DNA of 64,000 nucleotides. It comes from Collinsella sp. An2 (GTDB lineage Bacteria; Actinomycetota; Coriobacteriia; Coriobacteriales; Coriobacteriaceae). Below the pieces are notes generated by a model. That model worked only from the letters and a program-made list of their open reading frames with translations. It had not been told where the DNA came from and did not search any database. Shown one piece after another: positions 18,461 through 26,305 of the stretch. A program made the translations under genes and the position numbers. Location: NCBI RefSeq assembly GCF_002160065.1, contig NZ_NFJW01000001.1, positions 124,001 through 188,000 on the forward strand. The letters are read 5' to 3'. Each line of letters opens with the position of its first letter. The first letter of the stretch is position 1.

Positions 18461-18958
18461 ATGTTCCAACGAGCTTTGAAGTCTTTTGGGTTACACAGGA
18501 GAAGAAACGTTTTGCTTTCCCCCTTAGCGGGCAAGGTGATCCCGCTCTCCGAGGTAGATGATCCCACGTTTGCGTCCGGTTCACTGGGCGAGGGCGTGGC
18601 CATCATTCCTACGGGCAGCAAGGTCGTCGCACCGTCCGATGCTAAGGTCAAGGCGATTTTTCCCACCGGCCATGCCGTCGCGCTCCACACCAACGAGGGG
18701 CTCGATGTCCTGATTCACGTGGGTCTCGACACCTATAAGCTCGAGGGCCGCCATTTTAAGGTTCATGCGTCCGTGGGCGACGAGGTCAAGAAGGGCGACG
18801 TGCTCATCGAGTTCGACCGTGAGGCCATCAGCTCGGAGGGTTACGACGTGACCGCTCCCATCCTCATCTGCAATGCCGTCGAGTTTTCAAGCATCAAGGG
18901 CAACGTGGGAGACACGGTGTCGGAGCTGGAGAAACTCATCACCGCTCGCGAGCGGTGA
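18461..18958 (+). CDS. PTS glucose-type EIIA protein
   Basis: 165-residue soluble EIIA of the glucose superfamily, phosphorylated on His86 (LIHVGLDTY); the second family histidine lies in PTGHAVALHT. Compared with the copy at 3152 it has a short N-terminus and a more standard sequence, so it is the better candidate for the general EIIA-Glc. It lies 65 bp before nagB, suggesting joint transcription for amino-sugar use. AGGGGAG precedes the ATG. Confidence 0.9.
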   Translation: MFQRALKSFGLHRRRNVLLSPLAGKVIPLSEVDDPTFASGSLGEGVAIIPTGSKVVAPSDAKVKAIFPTGHAVALHTNEGLDVLIHVGLDTYKLEGRHFKVHASVGDEVKKGDVLIEFDREAISSEGYDVTAPILICNAVEFSSIKGNVGDTVSELEKLITARER

Positions 18959-19023
18959 GGTTTGATCGGGGCGGCTGTCGTCGGGGCGGCCGCCGCAATG
19001 AGCATCCATAGAAAGGGGTCCAC

Positions 19024-19755
19024 ATGCTCAAGATCGTACGTGCCCGGGATTACCAGGACATGAGCCGCAAGGCGGCGAACATCATCTCCGCGCAGATTAT
19101 TCTGAAGCCTGATTGTGTTCTTGGCCTTGCCACCGGTACCACGCCCATCGGCACCTACAAGCAGCTTATTGAGTGGTACGAGAAGGGTGACCTCGATTTC
19201 GCCAAGGTAAGCACCTACAACCTGGACGAGTATCGCGGCCTTTCGCACGACGATCCCCAGAGCTACCACTACTTCATGCGTGAGAACCTCTTCAACCATG
19301 TCAACATCGACCTGGCCAACACGCATGTGCCCGACGGCTCCAATCCCGATGCCGAAGCTGCCTGCTCTGAGTACGACAAGATTGTCGCTGCCGCTGGGTA
19401 TCCCGATCTTCAGCTGCTGGGCATCGGCAACAACGGCCACATTGGCTTCAACGAGCCCGACGACCACTTCTCGAAGGGTACGCATTGCGTTGACCTGACG
19501 GAGTCCACCATCAAGGCGAACAGCCGTCTGTTCGAGCACGAGGAAGATGTGCCGCGCCAGGCGTACACCATGGGTACGCAGACCATCATGTATGCTCGCA
19601 TGATCCTTGTGGTCGCCAACGGCGAGGCCAAAGCGCAGGCTGTACACGACATGTGCTTCGGTCCGGTTACGCCGTCGTGCCCCGCTTCCATCCTGCAGCT
19701 GCATCCCAACGTCGTGGTGGTTGCCGACGAGGCTGCGCTCTCACTCTGCGAGTAG
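19024..19755 (+). CDS. nagB: Glucosamine-6-phosphate deaminase
   Basis: 243-residue NagB, which converts glucosamine-6-phosphate to fructose-6-phosphate plus ammonia. The active-site stretches TYNLDEYRGL and GIGNNGHIGFNEP are intact. Length is typical of the short, non-allosteric forms. GAAAGGGG lies before the ATG. It follows an EIIA gene, fitting PTS import of N-acetylglucosamine or similar sugars; nagA is not in the window. Confidence 0.95.
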   Translation: MLKIVRARDYQDMSRKAANIISAQIILKPDCVLGLATGTTPIGTYKQLIEWYEKGDLDFAKVSTYNLDEYRGLSHDDPQSYHYFMRENLFNHVNIDLANTHVPDGSNPDAEAACSEYDKIVAAAGYPDLQLLGIGNNGHIGFNEPDDHFSKGTHCVDLTESTIKANSRLFEHEEDVPRQAYTMGTQTIMYARMILVVANGEAKAQAVHDMCFGPVTPSCPASILQLHPNVVVVADEAALSLCE

Positions 19756-19803
19756 CTCGCTCATCGCAACAACATGTGCGGCGGTATTCCCGTCGTCCAC
19801 TCG

Positions 19804-19832
19804 AGCCCCGGTGAAGTCCACCGGGGCTTTTT
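19804..19832 (+). terminator. nagB terminator
   Basis: AGCCCCGGTG pairs with CACCGGGGCT and ends in TTTTT; a strong intrinsic terminator. Confidence 0.92.
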
Positions 19833-19879
19833 AATGGGCATTTTAGAGTGGGGCGCATTACGAGTACCCCTCATGTTCG

Positions 19880-20029
19880 AGTTGCGTGCGCGCTTCCAAA
19901 GTTGATAGAGGGTTTCGGCCAGAATTACCTTTAAAACGGGCTGGAGATGGCCGAATTGCGCTCGCGATTTCCATCGGGCGCTCGTAACTTCCATCGGGCG
20001 CACGCAACTCGAGGACGGGGCACGCGACT
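19880..20029. repeat. Phased inverted motif array, family A copy 5
   Basis: A left motif AGTTGCGTGCG at 19880 and AGTTGATAGAGG at 19900 are followed, after the core, by inverse motifs ending near 19969, 19989, 20009 and 20029, at 20-bp steps. It lies about 50 bp after the nagB terminator. Two motifs carry CTCG in place of CACG, showing drift. Confidence 0.85.
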
Positions 20030-20183
20030 CGCATGGAGTGCCCCGGAGGCGCCGCCGAGGCCCTTCCGGAGCGTCCCGCTGCGGCCCGGCTCCGTCCCTC
20101 CCGGCGCGACGTCTCGCACGGTTCCCGGCATGCATAATATCGCGCCCGACTTGCATAGGATTTGGGGCGGCCGTGTTGCCCGT

Positions 20184-20354
20184 TCAGCTTGCCGGCAACG
20201 AGAGAATCGGCGTGAAGAAGGCCGCGTAGCTAAGAAGTGCGCCCGTGGTGTCGGTCGGGGCATGGCTGAACGCGAGCTCGAGCACGGGTAGCAGCGCCGT
20301 TGCCATGCACACGACCCAGCGCCCGATGCAGCAGATCGCCGGCCAGTTGCCATT
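20184..20354 (-). pseudogene. Possible remnant of a membrane protein gene
   Basis: A 57-codon minus-strand frame with no start codon and a stop just upstream encodes two hydrophobic stretches (WVVCMATALLPVLELAF and ALLSYAAFFTPILSL). It could be the 3' end of a multi-spanning protein, but chance cannot be excluded. Confidence 0.2.
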
Positions 20355-20382
20355 TTAGACACGCTCGGGGGCGCCGGGGTTC

Positions 20383-20520
20383 ATGTGGAAGGCCCTGCGC
20401 TACGAAAGAGAGACGATCGTCGAGCGTCATGGCGGGACAATCGGGGCATCGAGCGAAGACGAGAGAGCCGTCTTCACGGTCCGTCTTCCCTGCGAGGCGC
20501 CGCGCGATTCCGTGCGTTAA
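20383..20520 (+). pseudogene. 3' remnant of a VanS-type sensor histidine kinase
   Basis: A 45-codon frame ends in ETIVERHGGTIGASSEDER followed by AVFTVRLP, the typical last strand-helix-strand of a histidine kinase ATPase domain such as VanS. The G1/F/G2 boxes, the His box and the whole sensor part are missing, and no response regulator gene is nearby. It sits 116 bp before the vanG-like ligase in the same orientation, where vanRS precedes the resistance genes in vanG operons. It reads as a relic left when the regulators were deleted. Confidence 0.7.
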
Positions 20521-20636
20521 CGATTCCTTAAACAAGCGTTTCAACCATCTTCAGCTACCCCGTCTCGGGCGTTAAGGACGTGGCCCCCCTTGCCTCGTAG
20601 GCTTGTGTGCAGGCTAGAGGCGAGGAGGTTCCCATC

Positions 20637-21698
20637 ATGAAGCGCAAATGCATCGCCGTGCTGTTCGGCGGCAGGTCGAGTGAATATGACGTCTCGCTCG
20701 AGACCGCCGCGGCGGTTCTGGCGAACATAGACCGCACGGCATTCGAGGTTGTGCCAGTGTGGATCGAACGCGAGAGCGGCGCCTGGAACATCGTGCCCGA
20801 CGGCGTACCGGCCGAGGAGACTGCTCGGTGGCTGGAGGCGGCCCCTCGCACCCGCGCGGTCCTCTCCCCGGACCGTTTCACGCGCGGACTCGTGCTGCTC
20901 GCGGGGAGGAGCCCGCTTCGGGCCGTGCGGCTCGACGCGGCGCTGCCGCTCCTGCACGGCAAAAACGGCGAGGACGGCACGGTGCAGGGCGCCTTCGAGC
21001 TCGCCGGCATCCCGGTGGTAGGCTGCGGGTCGGAGTGCTCGGCCATCTGCATGGACAAGCGGCTTGCACATCTTGTCGCCGAGGCGGCCGGGGTGCCCGC
21101 CCCGCGCTCGTTCCTGGTGCACAAGCGGGACTTCGAGCGTACGGGTGCGCCGGACGGAGCCTCCTCGGTCGGGTTCCCCTGCCTCGTGAAGCCGGTTCGG
21201 TCCGGGTCGTCGATCGGCATCTCGCTTGTCGAGAGCGCGTCCGGGCTCGACGCGGCGTTGACGCTCGCCTTTGAGCGTGACGACGAGGCGCTCGTCGAGG
21301 AGCGCATCGAAGGGTTCGAGGTGGGCGTCGCCGTCCTCGAGCGGCGGGGCGAGCTCGTGTGCGGCGAGCCGGACGAGATCGAGATTTCCGGGGGATTCTT
21401 CGACTTCCACGAGAAGTACTCGCTCGAGACGTCGAGCATACACGTTCCGGCGCGCATCCCCGCACCGGAGCGGGCCGGGGTCCAGGCGCTCGCCCGGCGC
21501 GTGTTCCGCGGCCTCGGCTGCCGCGGGTTCGCGCGGGTCGATTTCTTCCGCGCCGCGGACGGACGCCTCCTCTTCAACGAGGTGAACACGGTTCCCGGGT
21601 TCACGGCGCACAGCAGGTTCCCGATGATGATGGCGGCGGCCGGGTGGTCGTTCGAGCGCGCCGTGAACGAGATCCTCTCCGAGGGAGTGGCCCGATGA
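20637..21698 (+). CDS. vanG: VanG-type D-alanine--D-serine ligase
   Basis: 353-residue ATP-grasp ligase. The omega-loop EKYSLETSSIHVPARI (Glu259-Lys260-Tyr261 onward) closely follows the VanG pattern and not the VanA pattern (FRIH...), so the predicted product is D-Ala-D-Ser, which lowers vancomycin affinity of peptidoglycan precursors. Other ATP-grasp hallmarks are present (LFGGRSSEYDVSL, HGKNGEDGTVQGAFELAGIPVVGC, NEVNTVPGFT). GAGGAGG precedes the ATG; an upstream ATG at 20607 lacks a site. It is the first gene of a tight same-strand cluster and overlaps vanXY by ATGA. GC is very high compared with the window. Confidence 0.85.
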   Translation: MKRKCIAVLFGGRSSEYDVSLETAAAVLANIDRTAFEVVPVWIERESGAWNIVPDGVPAEETARWLEAAPRTRAVLSPDRFTRGLVLLAGRSPLRAVRLDAALPLLHGKNGEDGTVQGAFELAGIPVVGCGSECSAICMDKRLAHLVAEAAGVPAPRSFLVHKRDFERTGAPDGASSVGFPCLVKPVRSGSSIGISLVESASGLDAALTLAFERDDEALVEERIEGFEVGVAVLERRGELVCGEPDEIEISGGFFDFHEKYSLETSSIHVPARIPAPERAGVQALARRVFRGLGCRGFARVDFFRAADGRLLFNEVNTVPGFTAHSRFPMMMAAAGWSFERAVNEILSEGVAR

Positions 21699-22423
21699 AC
21701 GGGCGGAACGCGTCAGTCGGGCGCTCCTTGATTCTGGTCAACGCCGCGCATCCGGTGCCGACGAGCGCGCTCCCCGAGCGCCTTGAGCGTGTGCGGGGCG
21801 TGAGCGGCGACATCCTGCTGGAGCGCGACGCCGCCCGCGCGCTGCGCGGGCTGGTCTCGGCCGTCGACGGGGACGGTTCCGTCCTGGCGGTCAGCGGGTT
21901 CAGGGGCCGCGAGGAGCAGGCAGCCATCTGGGACGAGGCCGTCGCCGAGAGCGGCGCCTCCTTCGCGCGGTCGTACGTCGCGCGGCCGGGATGCAGCGAG
22001 CACGAGACGGGGCTCGCGGTCGACGTGACGCTCGCGACGGAGCCGTATGACTTCATCCGGCCGAGCTTCCCGGACGAGGGCGTCGGACGCGAGTTCAGGA
22101 GGCGCGCCGCCCAATTCGGCTTCATCGAGCGCTACCGCGCGGGGGAGGAACCCGTGACGGGCATCGCCGCCGAGCCCTGGCACTTTCGCTACGTCGGGGT
22201 GCACGCGTCGGTGATCGAGCAGCTCGACCTCCCTCTCGAGGCGTACGTGGCGCGCCTCAGGAGGGGGACCTCGGTGGGGCGACCGCTGCGTGCGCGCGGG
22301 CTGCTCATATGGTGGCAGCCGGAGGGCGAGCCGATTCCGCGGACGCCCTTTCCGCTGATCGGGGCGTCTGTCACCAACGAGGGCGGCATCGTCGTGGTCG
22401 GGCGCGGCGGCCATGGGGCGTGA
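21695..22423 (+). CDS. vanXY: VanXY-type D,D-dipeptidase / D,D-carboxypeptidase
   Basis: 242-residue VanY/VanXY-family zinc peptidase, predicted to hydrolyse D-Ala-D-Ala and remove D-Ala from UDP-muramyl-pentapeptide so that only D-Ser-ended precursors remain. The S-x-H-x-x-G-x-A-x-D motif gives His103 and Asp110, and EPWH gives the catalytic Glu160 and third zinc ligand His163. No signal peptide or membrane anchor, as expected for a cytoplasmic VanXY. It follows the ligase as in vanG and vanL operons. Confidence 0.85.
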   Translation: MNGRNASVGRSLILVNAAHPVPTSALPERLERVRGVSGDILLERDAARALRGLVSAVDGDGSVLAVSGFRGREEQAAIWDEAVAESGASFARSYVARPGCSEHETGLAVDVTLATEPYDFIRPSFPDEGVGREFRRRAAQFGFIERYRAGEEPVTGIAAEPWHFRYVGVHASVIEQLDLPLEAYVARLRRGTSVGRPLRARGLLIWWQPEGEPIPRTPFPLIGASVTNEGGIVVVGRGGHGA

Positions 22424-23456
22424 CGCAGGGCGCGACGTGTGGGTGGACCGGTTCCGCCCCGTCGCCGCCTCCATGGTCGTCGCCATCCACACCGCCCCTC
22501 TCTCGGGAATCTCGCCGGCGCTGGACGAAGCGGCGACCTACGGGGCCTTTCGCGTTGCCGTGCCGTTCTTCCTCATGGTCGCGGGGCGCTACGTCCTGGC
22601 CCCTTTCCTGAGGCACCTTCCCGGATCGCGAGAGCGGGTGCGCCGCTACGCGCGGCGCGCGGTCGCGACCTACCTTCTGGCGACGGCAGCCTACCTCCCG
22701 CTCATGGCGTACGCGGGCAACCTTCCCGCAAGCGTCCCGGCGTTCCTGCGCTGGCTCCTCGTCGACGGCACCGCCTATCACCTATGGTATTTCCCGGCGC
22801 TCGTCCTCGGGCTGGCGGTCTGCTGCGCGCTATCCCGCCTTGGCCTGCGGGCGGCGCTCGCGGCGGCTGCAGCGCTCTATCTCGTGGGCACCGGAGGTGA
22901 CAGCTACTTCGGCGCCGTCGCGGCGGCTGGCCCTCTTGAACCTCTATACGGCGCCCTGTTCTCCTGCGTGGGGTACGCGCGCAACGGGCTGTTCTACGTC
23001 CCACTGTTCCTGATGCTCGGGGCTGCGAGCCGGTCTGCCGAGGAGGGGGTTCGCGCCTGTGACGGCGCGTTGCTCGCCGCGTCGCTGCTCGCCGTCGCGA
23101 CGGAGGCGTGCCTCACATCCGCGCTCGGGTGGCAGCGACATGACAGCATGTATCTCTCCCTCCCGCTCGCGTCGTGGACTCTGTTCCGCATCCTGCTGTC
23201 CGCCCGCCCGCGGGCCCGGTGCCCTCTCGATGCGGCGGCGCCGGCATCAGAGGCCGTCTACCTCGCCCATCCCTATGCCATCGTGGCGGTTCGCGGCGCG
23301 GCGCGCCTCGTCCCGGTCCTCGCGTCTCCTGCGCCGCTTTTCTCCGCAGCGCTCGTGCTCTCGTTCACAGCCGCCATGGGAGCATCGCGTGCCGCGCCCG
23401 CCGTCGGTTCCGCCGCCGCGAAGGCTCTGAAAGCGGCCAGAGGCATTGTCCGCTGA
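22413..23456 (+). CDS. Membrane half of a split VanT (acyltransferase-3 fold)
   Basis: 347 residues with about ten hydrophobic segments and an acyltransferase-3-like start (WVDRFRPVAASMVVAIHTAPL). In VanT this fold forms the N-terminal membrane domain, thought to import L-serine, fused to a racemase. Here it is a separate gene, as in the vanL operon (vanTm and vanTr). It overlaps vanXY by 11 bp. Unlike vanL, its racemase partner does not follow directly: a second ligase gene lies between them. Confidence 0.75.
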   Translation: MGRDAGRDVWVDRFRPVAASMVVAIHTAPLSGISPALDEAATYGAFRVAVPFFLMVAGRYVLAPFLRHLPGSRERVRRYARRAVATYLLATAAYLPLMAYAGNLPASVPAFLRWLLVDGTAYHLWYFPALVLGLAVCCALSRLGLRAALAAAAALYLVGTGGDSYFGAVAAAGPLEPLYGALFSCVGYARNGLFYVPLFLMLGAASRSAEEGVRACDGALLAASLLAVATEACLTSALGWQRHDSMYLSLPLASWTLFRILLSARPRARCPLDAAAPASEAVYLAHPYAIVAVRGAARLVPVLASPAPLFSAALVLSFTAAMGASRAAPAVGSAAAKALKAARGIVR

Positions 23457-23473
23457 GTACGAAAGGGGTCTCC

Positions 23474-24547
23474 ATGGTCACTGTCGCCATTCTCTTCGGT
23501 GGCATCTCCACCGAGCACGATATATCGCTGAGGTCCGCCGACAACGTGATTTCCCAGCTTCCACGCGACCGGTTCCGTCCGGTGCTCATCGGCATCACGC
23601 GCTCAGGCGCGTGGTTCCATTACACGGGCGATGCGGCGGACGTGGTCACCGGTGTCTGGGAGCGGCACGACTGCGCCCCGGTGGCGCTCGTGCCCGGCCG
23701 CGGCCCCGAGGCGCGCGGCGGCTTGATGGAGCGCGCCGGGGACGGCTGGCGCCGCCTCGACGTCGACGTCGCGCTGCCGGTGCTCCACGGCCGAGGCGGC
23801 GAGGACGGCACGGTGCAGGGGGCGCTCGAAGCCTGCGGAATCCCGTACGTGGGGTGCGGCGTGCTGGCGTCGGCGGTCTGCATGGACAAGGACGTCTCGC
23901 ACCGCCTGGCCTCCGCCGCGGGCGTGCGCTCCCCGCGCTGCGCCGTGCTCTATCGCGGCGCCCCGGACGCGGCGCGCCGCGAGGCGGTGGCGCGCTGCGG
24001 CGGGTTTCCCGTGTTCGTGAAGCCTGCGCGCGGTGGCTCGTCCATCGGCGTCTCGAGGGCGGTGGACGAGGCCTCGTATGAGGAGGCGCTCGGGGCCGCC
24101 TTCGCCCTCGACGAGAAGGTCGCCGTCGAGGAGGCCGTCGCGGGCATCGAGGTGGGGTGCGCGGTCGTGGGCGACGCGGCCCGCGGCGTCCGGATGGGCG
24201 CGATCGACGAGATCGTCGTTCCGGACAATGGCTTCTTCCGCATCCACCTGGAGAAGAACCCGGACGCCAACACCGAGCTTCGCTGCCCGGCGGACCTGCC
24301 GGACGATGTGCTCGAGCGCGTGCGCGCGGCGGGGCGCACGGTGTACGAGGCGCTCGGATGCTCGGGCTTCGCGCGCGTCGACCTCTTCGTGACGCCCGAG
24401 GGCGAGGTCGTGTTCAACGAGGTCAACTCGACGCCGGGCCTCACGCGCTATTCCCGCTTTCCCCGGATGATGCGCGCCGCCGGCCATGAGCTGGGCGACG
24501 TGCTGGCAGAGATGGTCACAGCAAAGATTGACCGCCGACCGCGGTGA
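23474..24547 (+). CDS. Second D-Ala--D-X ligase, VanA/VanB-like
   Basis: 357-residue ATP-grasp ligase clearly different from the first. Its omega-loop reads GFFRIHLEKNPDANTELRCP, with His258 in FRIH at the place of the VanA-type histidine linked to D-lactate selection, and it ends with a VanA-like TRYSRFPRMMRAAG. This points to D-Ala-D-Lac ligase ancestry. However, no VanH lactate dehydrogenase or VanX is present in the window, so it may use another substrate or be a specialised D-Ala-D-Ala ligase. GAAAGGGG precedes the ATG. It sits between the two vanT halves. Confidence 0.75.
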   Translation: MVTVAILFGGISTEHDISLRSADNVISQLPRDRFRPVLIGITRSGAWFHYTGDAADVVTGVWERHDCAPVALVPGRGPEARGGLMERAGDGWRRLDVDVALPVLHGRGGEDGTVQGALEACGIPYVGCGVLASAVCMDKDVSHRLASAAGVRSPRCAVLYRGAPDAARREAVARCGGFPVFVKPARGGSSIGVSRAVDEASYEEALGAAFALDEKVAVEEAVAGIEVGCAVVGDAARGVRMGAIDEIVVPDNGFFRIHLEKNPDANTELRCPADLPDDVLERVRAAGRTVYEALGCSGFARVDLFVTPEGEVVFNEVNSTPGLTRYSRFPRMMRAAGHELGDVLAEMVTAKIDRRPR

Positions 24548-24557
24548 AGGAGTGATT

Positions 24558-25748
24558 ATGGGCTGTAACGAAGGCCGCTCCGCCACGGCGGAACCACTAG
24601 GAATCCCAGCGGATGCCCGGGCGTGGGTCGAGGTCGACCCCTCCGCCCTTGCGGCCAACTATAGGCGCATCGTTCGCGTGCTGCCATGCGGCTGCGAGGC
24701 GATGGCCGTGCTCAAGGCCGACGCCTACGGGCACGGCGCCGCGGCGGCGGCGCGGGCGCTCGGGGGCGCGGGGTGCCGATCGGCATGCGTCGCCACCCTT
24801 CAGGAGGCCGTCCAGCTGAGGGAAGCGGGGTTCCCCGGCTCCGTCCTCGTGCTCGGGTGGACCCCGCCCGAGCTCGTCCCCGTCGCCGTTCGGTACCGCG
24901 TCGCGCTCGCCGCGGCGGACGAGGAGCACGCCCGGGCGCTGGCGGCCTCTGCGGAGCGGTCGGACGTCGAGGCGGTCGTCCATCTCGCCGTCGACACGGG
25001 CATGCACCGACTCGGGATCGCCTGGGACGACCCTGATGCTGTCATCCGCGCGTTCCGCCTGCCCGGCGCGCGGGTTCGCGGCGTGTTCTCGCACCTCGCT
25101 GCGGCAGACGGGGCTACCGCGCGCGACCAGCGGGCCACGACCGTCCAGATTCAAAGGTTCTCGCGGCTCGCGAGCGAGCTTAGACGCCGCGGGCTCACCT
25201 TCTGCGCGCATCTGGCGAGCAGCTACGGAACCCTGCGCTATCCCTGCGCGTGCTTCGACGCCGTGCGCGTCGGCATCGCCCTCTATGGGGTCTCGAGCGC
25301 GCCTGATGAGCCCCTGCCGGCGGAGCTCGGCCTCGAGCCCGTCCTCTCCCTGCGCGCCCGCGTGGCGTGCGTGCGTCGCGTCCCGGCGGGCGAGGGCGTG
25401 GGATACGGGCTGCTGGACTCCACGCCGGCCGAGCGCTGCATCGCGACCGTCGCCATCGGCTATGCTGACGGCGTCCCTCGCTCCCTCTCCGGTTCTGCGT
25501 CGGTTCTCGTTTCCGGCGCGCGCTGCCCGGTGGTCGGCCGCATATGCATGGACCAGCTGATGGTCGACGTGACCGGCGTCGGGGGCGTGTCGCCCGGAGA
25601 CGTCGCGACCCTGATTGGCCGCGACGGTGCGGGCGAGATTCGCGTCGAGGAGGTCGCCAAGGCCGCGGGAACCATCAGCAATGAGGTGCTCTCTCGTTTG
25701 GGAGAACGTCTTCCGAGGGTTGTCGCCGCTTCTGCCGTTTCTGGTTGA
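24558..25748 (+). CDS. Alanine/serine racemase, soluble half of split VanT
   Basis: 396-residue fold-type III PLP racemase. Lys53 (VLKADAYGHG) binds PLP and Tyr283 (GVGYG) is the second catalytic base; GRICMDQLMVDVT is intact. In this cluster it should supply D-serine (and D-alanine) to the ligases. Start at 24558 after GAAGGAG; a longer frame from 24486 overlaps the ligase gene. It is the last recognisable gene of the van cluster. From sequence alone it could equally be an ordinary alanine racemase. Confidence 0.8.
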   Translation: MGCNEGRSATAEPLGIPADARAWVEVDPSALAANYRRIVRVLPCGCEAMAVLKADAYGHGAAAAARALGGAGCRSACVATLQEAVQLREAGFPGSVLVLGWTPPELVPVAVRYRVALAAADEEHARALAASAERSDVEAVVHLAVDTGMHRLGIAWDDPDAVIRAFRLPGARVRGVFSHLAAADGATARDQRATTVQIQRFSRLASELRRRGLTFCAHLASSYGTLRYPCACFDAVRVGIALYGVSSAPDEPLPAELGLEPVLSLRARVACVRRVPAGEGVGYGLLDSTPAERCIATVAIGYADGVPRSLSGSASVLVSGARCPVVGRICMDQLMVDVTGVGGVSPGDVATLIGRDGAGEIRVEEVAKAAGTISNEVLSRLGERLPRVVAASAVSG

Positions 25749-26305
25749 GATGCTGCCGGACGCCTGGACTTCTCCCAACAGACAGCCATAGCGTGGCGCC
25801 GCCGTGTTCATTACATCCGGCGGAATACGACGTCTCGGTGGCACGACACGGGCCTCGAGATTGAACCTGTATAGCGCACACCCTGTCAGGCCGCCGGGGC
25901 CCATGCGTGCGTCGCACTCGTAGCGCGAGATGCCTATGGAGAGCCCCACGGTTCCATCTCTCCCATTTCTTTCGCATTTCTAACACGGGCATGTGCCGAG
26001 TGCCTGGTTTTCATAAGCACATAGCGAGAGCAACATGCTCGAGAAATCTGCAAACGGTCGCGACAACTCTGTAGAAGGAGCACTGCGGTAGGGCATGAAC
26101 GTCTCCCTTTTGGTATGAATGAGTGGAGGGGACAACGGTATGTCGCTGAGCAGCGTGTCTTTGCGAATAACGCCCCTGGTAGTCCGCCCTGGTCGAAAAA
26201 ATCGATGAATCTTGTCCATTTCTGACACGGCCTTTTAATGGCGGACATTTTGCACGGTTTGGTTTATGGCGCGCGCATATGGTGGAGGTGGGGGAGGAAT
26301 GGACG
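25749..26305. other. Intergenic stretch, no gene seen
   Basis: 557 bp after the van cluster. I see no credible reading frame, RNA or phased array. Minus-strand frames lack ribosome sites and recognisable motifs. GC falls towards the right end, consistent with the border of the high-GC van island and a promoter region for the next gene. Confidence 0.5.

Noticed and set aside
24597-25949. 450-codon minus-strand frame over the racemase and the region after it
   Set aside because: The part over the racemase is a shadow; the free ~200 bp have no motif or ribosome site strong enough to call a gene.
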